From assembly GCA_022846075.1 (NCBI GenBank), contig AP025582.1, forward strand, positions 744,001 to 808,000: a DNA stretch of 64,000 nucleotides, written 5' to 3'. Source of the DNA: Oscillospiraceae bacterium. Lineage in GTDB: Bacteria; Bacillota; Clostridia; Oscillospirales; Oscillospiraceae. Positions 57,683-64,000 of the stretch are shown here, in pieces. The notes under the pieces are model-generated. The model searched no databases. It saw only the letters and a program-made list of their open reading frames with translations, and was not told where the DNA came from. The first letter of the stretch is position 1. Each line of letters begins with the position of its first letter. Position numbers and translations under genes: made by a program.

Positions 57683-58636
57683 ATGATTTCAAAACGTATT
57701 TTGACGGTGGGGGAGCCCATGGGCCTCTTCATCGCCCAGGAGGAGGCCAAGCTGGAAAAGGTCAAGCACTTCTCCACCTCCGTGGCCGGGGCCGAGTTCA
57801 ACGTGGCCGTGGGCCTGACCCGGCTGGGCCACAAGGCAGGCTACCTCACCAAGGTGGGGGAGGACCCCTTCGGCCGCCAGATCATCAACTGCATGAATGA
57901 AAACGGCATCGACACCGCCCTGACCCAAATCGACCCCGCCCACCGCACCGGCTTCATGCTCAAGAGCAAGACCAGCGAGGGCGACCCGGACATCTACTAT
58001 TTCCGGGCTGGGTCCGCCGCCTCCACCATCTCCCCTGAGGACGTGAAGGACGTGGACCTGAAGCAGTGGGACGCCATCCATTTGAGCGGCATCCTTCCCG
58101 CCACCTCCGAGACCGCCCTGGCCACCACTTATTATCTGATGGCTGAGGCGAGGAAGGCGGGCATCCCCATCTTCTACGACCCCAACCTGCGGCCCCAGCT
58201 GTGGCCCAGCAAGGAGAAGATGGTGGAGGAAATCAACAAGATGGCCGCCCTGGCCGACTACGTTCTCCCGGGGGAGAACGAGGGCCTGACCCTCTGCGGT
58301 AGCAAGGACCCCCAGGTTATCGGCAAATTCTATCTGGACCTGGGCGCCAAGACCGTCATCGTCAAGACCGGCGCCGACGGGGCCGAGACCTTTACCAAGG
58401 ACGGCTCCTTCCACACCCCGGCCTACCCCCCCAAGAAGATTGTGGACACGGTGGGGGCGGGCGACGGCTTCGCCGCCGGCGTGGAGAGCGCGCTGATGGA
58501 GGGCCTCTCCCTGGAGGAGGCGGTCCGCCGGGGCAGCGCCATCGGCACCATCCAAATCATGCACGTCAGCGACAACGAGGGCCTTCCCACCCGGGAGGAG
58601 CTTGAGAAGTTCATGGCGGAAAACAAGCAGAAATAA
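57683..58636 (+). CDS. kdgK: 2-keto-3-deoxygluconate kinase
   Basis: Phosphorylates KDG to KDPG. The 317-residue PfkB/ribokinase-fold protein has the N-terminal LTVGEPMGLF, GAEFNVAVGLTRLG, the substrate region YYFRAGSAAS typical of KDG kinases, FYDPNLRPQLW, and the catalytic DTVGAGDGFAAGV. GGAGTGGAAC lies upstream of the ATG at 57683. It is followed by the aldolase after 13 bp. Confidence 0.92.
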   Translation: MISKRILTVGEPMGLFIAQEEAKLEKVKHFSTSVAGAEFNVAVGLTRLGHKAGYLTKVGEDPFGRQIINCMNENGIDTALTQIDPAHRTGFMLKSKTSEGDPDIYYFRAGSAASTISPEDVKDVDLKQWDAIHLSGILPATSETALATTYYLMAEARKAGIPIFYDPNLRPQLWPSKEKMVEEINKMAALADYVLPGENEGLTLCGSKDPQVIGKFYLDLGAKTVIVKTGADGAETFTKDGSFHTPAYPPKKIVDTVGAGDGFAAGVESALMEGLSLEEAVRRGSAIGTIQIMHVSDNEGLPTREELEKFMAENKQK

Positions 58637-58649
58637 GGGAGTGATTTCC

Positions 58650-59282
58650 ATGGAGATGCAGGAAATTCTCTACAAGGTGGGCATCGTGCCCGTCATCAAG
58701 ATGGACTGCGTGGAGCACGCCGTCCCCCTGGCCAGGGCTCTGGCCAACGGCGGTCTGCCCGCGGCGGAGATCACCTTCCGCTCCGCCGCCGCCGCCGGGT
58801 CCATCCGGGCCATCGCCGAGGCGGTGCCCGAGATGTTCGTCTGCGCGGGCACCGTCCTGACCCCCGAGACCGCCCAGCAGGCGGTGGAGGCCGGGTCCAA
58901 GGCTGTCATCAGCCCCGGGCTCAACCTGGAGACGGTGCGCTGGAGCATCCAGCACGGCGTGCCCGTCATCCCCGGCACCGCCACCCCCTCCGAGGTGGAG
59001 GCGTGCATGCGGGAGGGTCTGGAGCTGGTGAAGCTGTTCCCCGCCGAGGTGGTGGGGGGCGTCAATATGCTCAAGGCCATGGCGGGGCCCTACGCGGGCA
59101 TGAAGTTCATGCCCACCGGCGGGGTGAAGCCCGGCAACGCCAAGGACTATCTGACCCAGAAGAACGTCCTGTGCTGCGGCGGCACCTGGATCGTGCCCAT
59201 GGACCTTCTGGAGGCCGGGAAATTCGACGAGATCGAGAAGCTGGCCCGGGAGGCCGCCCAGCTCCGGGACTCCGTGCGGTGA
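58650..59282 (+). CDS. eda: 2-dehydro-3-deoxy-phosphogluconate aldolase
   Basis: Cleaves KDPG to pyruvate and glyceraldehyde-3-phosphate, ending the pathway. The 210-residue TIM-barrel has GIVPVIKMD, the acid residue in AAEITFRS, AGTVLTPE, FVVSPG-like AVISPGLN, VIPGTATPSEVEA, and the Schiff-base lysine in LVKLFPAEVVGG. It is the last gene of the operon, with a strong terminator 20 bp on. Confidence 0.93.
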   Translation: MEMQEILYKVGIVPVIKMDCVEHAVPLARALANGGLPAAEITFRSAAAAGSIRAIAEAVPEMFVCAGTVLTPETAQQAVEAGSKAVISPGLNLETVRWSIQHGVPVIPGTATPSEVEACMREGLELVKLFPAEVVGGVNMLKAMAGPYAGMKFMPTGGVKPGNAKDYLTQKNVLCCGGTWIVPMDLLEAGKFDEIEKLAREAAQLRDSVR

Positions 59283-59301
59283 GCGGCGGCTGAGTACAAA
59301 T

Positions 59302-59338
59302 AAACGGCGTGATACCGATTCGGTATCACGCCGTTTTT
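59302..59338. terminator. terminator of the uronate operon
   Basis: A perfect 16-bp stem (AAACGGCGTGATACCG and complement) with ATT loop and T5. It also serves the convergent gene at 59341. Confidence 0.9.
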
Positions 59339-59340
59339 CT

Positions 59341-60018
59341 TTACTTCAGTCCCTTGATGGTGAGCATGGAGGTCTCCCGGAAGATGTGCAGCAAGGGCTG
59401 GAGGTCCTTGTCCTTCAGCTTGACCCGGTTCTCCATCATGATGCACACATCCATCCAGAAGAGGTAGAGGGCCGCCTCAAAGGAGTCGCCCAGGAAGGCC
59501 GGGACGAAGTCCGCCTGGATGAGGAAGATGGGCAGCTTCCGCTTCTTGAGGCCGGTGAAGCGCCCCTCTACCCGCCGGTTGCCGTACACCACCCGCAGGG
59601 GGGGCGGAAAGCCGGGGAGGGAGGCGACGAAGATCTCCTTCCCGTCGGGGGAGACGGTGGGCTCCTCCAGGGCGTCGTCCCAGGTGAGCCGGGAGTCCCG
59701 GATGCCCACGTTGCCCTCGATGTTCCTGGTCAGCTCCCGGGGGAGGAAGACCCGCCGCTGGTCCAGCTTGCCGTCCCGCTGGAACCAGTCCCACAGCTTG
59801 TCCTGGTCAAAGTGGAAGGTCACCGAGGTGTCCTGAAAGGTGTGCTCCAGGGGAAAGACCGCCTCATTCCGAGTAGGGGGGTAGCTCTGGGGGCTCCGGG
59901 CGGCGGAGCGGAGCACACGCCGCCACTCGTTGCGCCACTCGTTGGCGAAGGAACAGCCCTTGAGCCAAGGGGCGTCAAAGAGGGCGGCCTGGGCGGCGTA
60001 GAGTTCTTCATAGGTCAT
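59341..60018 (-). CDS. protein of unknown function
   Basis: A 225-residue soluble protein I do not recognise. It starts MTYEELYAAQAALFDAPWLKG, is rich in Arg, Trp and Phe (ANEWRNEWRRVL; KLWDWFQRDGKL), and contains predicted beta-rich middle segments (TFQDTSVTFHFD; LPGFPPPLRVVYGNRR). The C-terminal helix region is LYLFWMDVCIMMENRVKL. No signal peptide or clear catalytic motif. AAGGAGCGG precedes the ATG at 60018. It is divergent from the LpdD-UbiX genes, with which no link can be shown. Confidence 0.65.
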   Translation of the reverse strand: MTYEELYAAQAALFDAPWLKGCSFANEWRNEWRRVLRSAARSPQSYPPTRNEAVFPLEHTFQDTSVTFHFDQDKLWDWFQRDGKLDQRRVFLPRELTRNIEGNVGIRDSRLTWDDALEEPTVSPDGKEIFVASLPGFPPPLRVVYGNRRVEGRFTGLKKRKLPIFLIQADFVPAFLGDSFEAALYLFWMDVCIMMENRVKLKDKDLQPLLHIFRETSMLTIKGLK

Positions 60019-60166
60019 AAAAGCCCGCTCCTTTTTTCCTGATGTTGTACCACAGGCGCAGGGCCCCCGTGGGAGTACTTTCAATAAAGGAAGGATAAAA
60101 GAGGTTTACGGCTATTATACCACGGATTTCCCTCATTTTCCACAACGAAAAAGGGAAAGGAATATC

Positions 60167-60212
60167 TTGACAAAAGAAAGGGAAAGCGATACTATAAACT
60201 TATGGTATACAA
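60167..60212 (+). promoter_or_regulatory. promoter and GntR-type operator of the LpdD-UbiX-gntR unit
   Basis: TTGACA (60167-60172), 17-bp spacer, TACTAT (60190-60195). TGGTATACAA (60203-60212), near the start of transcription, differs by one base from the palindrome TTGTATACAA found twice upstream of the PreA-like gene. Confidence 0.65.
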
Positions 60213-60232
60213 TCGGTATGCAGGAGGAGCCT

Positions 60233-60589
60233 ATGGAGTTTACCTGGAATGAGGAGCAGGGACGGGTCAAGGTCACCCTGCGGTGCCTGCTCCAGAACGG
60301 GGACGGGATGTTCTGGCTTTACGGCGGAGACCGGCCCCACCTGGGGGCGGTGGGGATCTGGTCCCGGGGAGAGGAGCCCCAGGTCACCGTCTTTCCCGGC
60401 CATAAGGAGGGCGTGGTGGTCCAAGAGGCGGTCTGCCGGCTGGCCGGGTCCGGAAAGCTGGGGAACGTCACCCTGGGCTGTGGGATCCATCTGGACCGGA
60501 TCACGCCGGAGGAGATCGCCCTTGTGCTCACGCTGTGCCGCCGGCTGACCGGCCGGCTGATCAAAACGCTGGAAAGGGGGGAGGCGTGA
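60233..60589 (+). CDS. prenylated-flavin chaperone LpdD-like protein
   Basis: A 118-residue protein resembling the small LpdD/subunit-D component found with UbiX and UbiD-type decarboxylases (gallate, vanillate, 4-hydroxybenzoate systems). Features are LYGGDRPHLGAVGIW, VTVFPGHKEGVVVQEAV, KLGNVTLGCGIHLDRITPEEIALVL. It is thought to help handle prenyl-FMN. The start at 60233 follows GGAGGAG. Its stop overlaps the ubiX start by one base. The matching UbiD decarboxylase is not in the window. Confidence 0.7.
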   Translation: MEFTWNEEQGRVKVTLRCLLQNGDGMFWLYGGDRPHLGAVGIWSRGEEPQVTVFPGHKEGVVVQEAVCRLAGSGKLGNVTLGCGIHLDRITPEEIALVLTLCRRLTGRLIKTLERGEA

Positions 60590-61170
60590 TGGAGCCCAAG
60601 CGATTGGTCGTAGCCCTCACCGGGGCCACGGGGGCCATCTATGGAATCCGGCTGCTGGAGGTTTTAAGAGACATGGAGGGGGTGGAGACCCATCTGGTGG
60701 TCAGCCGTTGGGCGGAGGAGACCATCCGGGTGGAGACGGACTATACCCCGGAAGCGGTGCGGGCCCTGGCGGATAAGAGCTATGACGTCCATGCCCTGGG
60801 GGCGGCCATCTCCAGCGGGTCCTTCCGGACCATGGGCATGGTGGTCCTGCCATGCAGCATGAAGACCCTGAGCGCCATCGCCAACGGCTATGACGAGGAC
60901 CTGGTGGCCCGGGCCGCGGGGGTGACTCTCAAGGAGGGGCGCCTTCTGGTGGTGTGCCCCCGGGAGACCCCGCTGAGCCCTGTCCACCTGGAGAATATGC
61001 TCAAGCTCAGTCGCATGGGAGTCCGGGTGGCGCCCCCTATGCCCAGCTTTTACCACCGGCCCAGGACGGTGGACGGTCTGATCGACTACCAGGTCATGCG
61101 GGTGCTGGACCAGTTCGGGTTGGACCATACCGCCGGACGGCGGTGGGGAGAGGCGGAAGAGTGCCGGTAG
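60589..61170 (+). CDS. ubiX: UbiX-family flavin prenyltransferase
   Basis: Prenylates reduced FMN to prenyl-FMN, the cofactor of UbiD decarboxylases. The 193-residue flavoprotein has VVALTGATGAIYGIRLLEVL, ISSGSFRTMGMVVLPCSMKTLSAIANGYDEDLVARAAGVTLKEGR, VVCPRETPLSPVHLENMLKLSRMG and PMPSFYHRPRTVDGLIDY, all diagnostic. The UbiX/VdcB/LpdB subtype cannot be separated by eye. It sits between the LpdD-like gene and a GntR regulator. Confidence 0.92.
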   Translation: MEPKRLVVALTGATGAIYGIRLLEVLRDMEGVETHLVVSRWAEETIRVETDYTPEAVRALADKSYDVHALGAAISSGSFRTMGMVVLPCSMKTLSAIANGYDEDLVARAAGVTLKEGRLLVVCPRETPLSPVHLENMLKLSRMGVRVAPPMPSFYHRPRTVDGLIDYQVMRVLDQFGLDHTAGRRWGEAEECR

Positions 61171-61206
61171 GACGGCGGGAAAGAGAGAAAAGGTTGGTGC
61201 GAAAAT

Positions 61207-61869
61207 ATGGCAAAAAACGCGCTGAAAAATGTGGCGTATGAGTATTTGCTGAACGCCATCATGTCTTACGAGCTCAAGCCGGGGCAGGTCATCGTGGAAC
61301 AGGAGGTCTCCGACCAGCTGGGGATCAGCCGCACGCCCATCCGGGAGGCCTTCAAGCAGCTGGAGTCGGAGGGGCTGGTCCACCATTTTCCCTCCCGGGG
61401 CACCTTTGTGACCAATCTGACGGTGCAGGACGTGGAGGAGATCTTCCAGCTGCGGGAGATGTTTGAGCTCACCGCCCTCAAGTCGGCCATCCACCGCATC
61501 ACGGAGGAGGAGCTGCGGTACATCGAAGGGCGGCTCCGCTACCTGGACGACAAAAAGAGCGAGGAGCCCTCCACCAAGGAGGAGTTCTACGGCTCCGACC
61601 GGGAGCTTCATGAGCTGATTATGAAGTATTCCGGAAATTCCCGCATGGTGAAGTTCCACCGCACCCTGGAGGCCCAGCTGGAGCGGCTGCGCCGAATCTC
61701 CTCCATGACCCCCATGCGCCTGTCCAAGTCCAGACAGGAACATTTGGATATCCTGAACGCCTTGAGCGACAGGGATCTGGACGCGGCCACCGATGCCCTG
61801 CGCCTGCATCTGCGCAACATCAAGTCGAGCACCCTGGCCGTCTGCCGCAGCCAGTCCGTCGTCTACTGA
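61207..61869 (+). CDS. GntR-family regulator, FCD subfamily, of the prenyl-FMN locus
   Basis: A 220-residue regulator. The winged helix YLLNAIMSYELKPGQVIVEQEVSDQLGISRTPIREAFKQLESEGLVHHFPSRG is followed by an FCD domain (QLREMFELTALKSAIHRI; DRELHELIMKYSGNSRMVKF; RQEHLDILNALSDRD). It probably binds TTGTATACAA-like sites in front of its own unit and of the PreA-like gene, with an aromatic or other acid as effector; this is inferred from site positions. Confidence 0.9.
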   Translation: MAKNALKNVAYEYLLNAIMSYELKPGQVIVEQEVSDQLGISRTPIREAFKQLESEGLVHHFPSRGTFVTNLTVQDVEEIFQLREMFELTALKSAIHRITEEELRYIEGRLRYLDDKKSEEPSTKEEFYGSDRELHELIMKYSGNSRMVKFHRTLEAQLERLRRISSMTPMRLSKSRQEHLDILNALSDRDLDAATDALRLHLRNIKSSTLAVCRSQSVVY

Positions 61870-61884
61870 CCGCCTCGTTTTTCC

Positions 61885-61917
61885 GCAGGCGCCCCGCTCC
61901 GGGGCGCCTGCTTTTTT
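61885..61917 (+). terminator. terminator after the second gntR gene
   Basis: GCAGGCGCCCCG and CGGGGCGCCTGC form a perfect 12-bp stem, followed by T6. Confidence 0.9.
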
Positions 61918-62016
61918 GTTTGTACCAAAGAAAAAACAATCCTTTGCGGATTGAACAAATCGCCGGGAATGAAATTAGCTGAAACAACAATCTTGTCAAA
62001 TAGAGACAAAAAGGTG

Positions 62017-62045
62017 TTGCTTTTTGTCGAATGAGACGGTATGAT
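62017..62045 (+). promoter_or_regulatory. promoter of the PreA-like operon
   Basis: TTGCTT (62017-62022), 17-bp spacer, TATGAT (62040-62045). Confidence 0.7.
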
Positions 62046-62059
62046 TTGAGCATAAAAGA

Positions 62060-62151
62060 TTGTATACAACGAAAATACAAAAGAGGCAAAAGGAAAATCA
62101 ATCTCAACAAGCAATTTTTTAAAGCCAAAATTGTATACAAGTGGTATCCAA
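62060..62151 (+). promoter_or_regulatory. GntR-type operators TTGTATACAA
   Basis: Exact copies at 62060-62069 and 62131-62140, 71 bp apart (about seven helical turns), and a weaker TGGTATCCAA at 62142-62151. The first overlaps the expected transcription start, so binding would block initiation and could loop the leader. Confidence 0.7.
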
Positions 62152-62192
62152 TCTAAAGCAAAAGGGTCAATATTTGAAGGAGGTAAATTAAA

Positions 62193-63395
62193 ATGGCAGA
62201 TTTGAGAGTTACGGTGAACGGTGTCACATTCCCCAACCCCGTGATCGTGGGTTCCGCGTCTCCCTCCATGGATTGGATCGGTGTGAAAAAGGGCATCGAG
62301 GGCGGCTCCGGCGGCGTGATCGTCAAGTCCCTGTTCGGGGAGAAGGGCCGTCTGGGCCGCAGCTTCCCCCGTCCTCGCTTCAAGCTCTATGACTACAAGA
62401 ACTATCCCGGCTACCCCGAGAAGCTGCCCCACGCCTTCACGCTGAACTCCCTGGAGGAGTGCTCCCACTTCGGCTATCAGGAGTACATGGAGGACGTGAA
62501 CAAGGCCAAGGACGCCGTGGGTGATAAGGGCATCGTCATGGCCAGCCTCTCCGGCGTCACCCTGGACGAGTGGGAAGAGATGGTGGGCCTGGTCAACGAG
62601 ACCAACGCCGACTGGGTGGAGCTCAACGTCTCCTGCCCCTTTGCCGCCGACATGGGCGTGAAGATGGGCGCCGGCGCCGTGGATATGACCGCCGACGTGG
62701 TCCGCACCTGCGCCAAGCTGCTGAAGAAGCCCTTCAGCGTCAAGGTCTCTCCCCAGACTGTGGACCAGTCCAGCGTGGCTCTGGCCTGCCAGGAGGCCGG
62801 CGCCCAGTGCATCAACCTCTCCGCCCGTTTCTCCGGCTTCGATCTGGACATCGACCAGGCCCGTCCCGTGGGCCCCGGCGCCCAGGGCGGCTGGGGCGGC
62901 CCCTACTTCATCGGCTACGGCCTGAAGAATGTGGCCATCGCCGCCAAGAAGCTCAGCGTGCCCATCATTGCCGGCTTGGGCGTGTGGGATTGGCGCGATA
63001 TCATCAAATATACCATGGTGGGCGCCCATCTGGTGCAGTCCGGCGTGGGTATCATGCTCCAGGGCTACGACGTGGCCAAGAAGTGGAACGAGAACATCAG
63101 CCAATGGCTGGACGCCCGGGGCTACAGCTCCCTGGACGACATCCGCGGCATGGCCCTGCCCAACGTGCTGAAGACCGCCGAGGTGGAGCGGGCTCCCGAG
63201 GGCGTGTACGGCAAGGTGGATTATGAGAAGTGCACCAAGTGCGGCGTGTGCAAGCGCAGCTGCTTCTACGACGCCATCACCCTCACCAAGTGCGGCGCCG
63301 TCATCGACCAGCACAAGTGCGACGGCTGCGGCATGTGCATGGAGGTCTGCCCGGTCAACGCCGTGAGCATGACTTCCGCCCAGCATCGGGTCTGA
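62193..63395 (+). CDS. dihydropyrimidine dehydrogenase-like (PreA-like) Fe-S flavoprotein
   Basis: A 400-residue protein. The DHODH-like FMN barrel (residues ~1-330) has PVIVGSASPSMDW, VELNVSCPFAADMG at the catalytic-loop position, and PIIAGLGVWDWRDIIKYTMVGAHLVQ. The C-terminal domain binds two [4Fe-4S] clusters (CTKCGVCKRSC and CDGCGMCMEVC). This matches PreA/DPD-type architecture. However, the loop around the catalytic Cys differs from classical DPD (SCPHGM), so the substrate may not be a pyrimidine. GAAGGAGG precedes the ATG. A flavoprotein follows. Confidence 0.82.
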   Translation: MADLRVTVNGVTFPNPVIVGSASPSMDWIGVKKGIEGGSGGVIVKSLFGEKGRLGRSFPRPRFKLYDYKNYPGYPEKLPHAFTLNSLEECSHFGYQEYMEDVNKAKDAVGDKGIVMASLSGVTLDEWEEMVGLVNETNADWVELNVSCPFAADMGVKMGAGAVDMTADVVRTCAKLLKKPFSVKVSPQTVDQSSVALACQEAGAQCINLSARFSGFDLDIDQARPVGPGAQGGWGGPYFIGYGLKNVAIAAKKLSVPIIAGLGVWDWRDIIKYTMVGAHLVQSGVGIMLQGYDVAKKWNENISQWLDARGYSSLDDIRGMALPNVLKTAEVERAPEGVYGKVDYEKCTKCGVCKRSCFYDAITLTKCGAVIDQHKCDGCGMCMEVCPVNAVSMTSAQHRV

Positions 63396-63426
63396 TTTTC
63401 AAAACGACCGCCGGGAGGGTGAGGAA

Positions 63427-64000
63427 ATGAGAGAGATACGCTGCGACGTCCTGGTGGTGGGCGGCGGCGCCGCCGGCAGCCGGGCCGCCTACGAGGCCAA
63501 ACGGGCCCACCCCGAGCTGGAGGTGATGCTGGTCGTCACCGGCAGTTTTGAGGCCGGCGGCAGCACCAACATGGTGGCCTCCGAGGCCCTGGGCATCAAC
63601 GCCCCCTTCGACTATGAGAAAGACGGGGACGACCCGGAGGTCTACCTCATGGACACCCTGGAGACCGGCGGCGGCCTGGGGGACCCGGCGCTGTGCCGGG
63701 TCCTGGCCCAGGAGTCGGCCGACCGGGTGGGGGAGCTGATGGACCTGGGGGTCCGGTTCATCCGGGAGGGGGACCACCCCCAGCAGCAGAAGCTCTCCGG
63801 CTGTACCAAGGCCCGCAGCCTCACCTGCGGCGGGAGCACCGGGCGGCAGATCACCGCCTGCCTCAAGGCGGCGGCTCAGGAGCGCAACGTGACCATCCTG
63901 GAGGACACTCAGATCGTGAAGCTCCTCCAGGACGGGAACGGGCGGGTGACGGGCGCCGCCGGGATCTGCCGGGGAAAGCCCACCCTCTTCCGGGCCGGGG
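63427..64000 (+). CDS. FAD-binding oxidoreductase, fumarate reductase/AprA-like, N-terminal part (runs off the window)
   Basis: At least 191 residues. The FAD-binding Rossmann motif is DVLVVGGGAAGSRAAYEAKR at residues ~7-26. It continues with STNMVASEALGIN and LTCGGSTGRQITACLKAAAQERNVTIL, the layout of the succinate dehydrogenase/fumarate reductase flavoprotein superfamily. The start follows GGGAGGGTGAGGA, 31 bp after the PreA-like gene, so both form one operon. Its catalytic C-terminal domain is outside the window; substrate unknown. Confidence 0.85.
   Translation, partial: MREIRCDVLVVGGGAAGSRAAYEAKRAHPELEVMLVVTGSFEAGGSTNMVASEALGINAPFDYEKDGDDPEVYLMDTLETGGGLGDPALCRVLAQESADRVGELMDLGVRFIREGDHPQQQKLSGCTKARSLTCGGSTGRQITACLKAAAQERNVTILEDTQIVKLLQDGNGRVTGAAGICRGKPTLFRAG

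Larger units (their letters stand above)
61870..62192 (+). other. control region of the PreA-like operon
   Basis: A 323-bp AT-rich stretch without genes: the gntR terminator (61885-61917), a promoter at 62017-62045 and a ~140-nt leader holding two exact TTGTATACAA palindromes. Confidence 0.7.

Noticed and set aside
47226-59282. A single operon from the first gntR through eda
   Set aside because: gntR, lacI and dctP each have separate control regions; a 236-bp AT-rich gap and two promoters lie between them.
1-64000. tRNA or rRNA genes
   Set aside because: No sequence with a convincing T-loop (GGTTCRA-type) plus cloverleaf, and no rRNA-like segments, were found by reading; short GTTCGAA-like words occur only in other contexts.

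Overview
This 64 kb window is GC-rich chromosome from a spore-forming, anaerobic Gram-positive bacterium. It carries spmA, spmB, spoIIE, AbrB- and Rrf2-type regulators and an ECF sigma/anti-sigma pair, and the gene content resembles gut Oscillospirales such as the Flavonifractor/Intestinimonas group. The taxon is an inference from content; no rRNA or tRNA gene was seen. Most promoters read as sigma-A type, and intergenic stretches are unusually rich in hairpins and short dispersed repeats.

Layout, left to right. 1-9.4 kb: end of murI, a DUF1934 gene, argS, a ferredoxin, an orphan ECF sigma factor, a processive glycosyltransferase, and a run HMT-like/CAT-like/NUDIX/TrmN6/rsmI. 9.4-14.8 kb: abrB-like regulator, spmA-spmB, cysK facing an Rrf2 regulator, then aroF-tyrA behind a tyrosine-codon leader peptide with two terminators. 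14.8-20.2 kb: an LCP enzyme, a small unknown, a three-gene ABC importer and a DUF1576-type membrane protein. 20.2-29.9 kb (minus strand): rimP-nusA-ylxR-ylxQ-infB ... rbfA-nrnA-truB-ribF, the classic translation/transcription operon, here interrupted between infB and rbfA by repeats and an AT-rich XRE/small-ORF pair. 30-39 kb: an SLH/M15 peptidase, an EF-G paralogue, ECF sigma with its zinc-finger anti-sigma, dusB and spoIIE.

39.2-47.1 kb (minus strand): a 4-hydroxybutyrate module of permease, 4-hydroxybutyryl-CoA dehydratase (abfD), a NifU-like Fe-S protein and 4-hydroxybutyrate CoA-transferase (abfT). A sigma-54 activator lies next to it. A near-perfect -24/-12 promoter and three GTTGC-N6-GCAAC sites lie between activator and permease, so the regulatory circuit can be read from the DNA.

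47.2-59.3 kb (plus strand): GntR and LacI regulators, then a long operon with TRAP transporter dctPQM, two dehydrogenases, kduD, a VOC protein, kduI, a second SDR, kdgK and a KDPG aldolase. Together these take up and degrade hexuronate-derived 4-deoxy-ketouronates to pyruvate and glyceraldehyde-3-phosphate. The LacI protein probably acts at AAACCGGTTT sites found in its own promoter and in the operon promoter.

59.3-64 kb: an unknown protein, then LpdD-like and UbiX-like prenyl-FMN genes, a GntR/FCD regulator, a PreA-like Fe-S oxidoreductase and the start of a flavoprotein. TTGTATACAA-type operators in front of both transcription units suggest one regulon, possibly for a decarboxylation/reduction pathway on an unknown, perhaps aromatic, substrate. 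The UbiD decarboxylase itself is not in the window.
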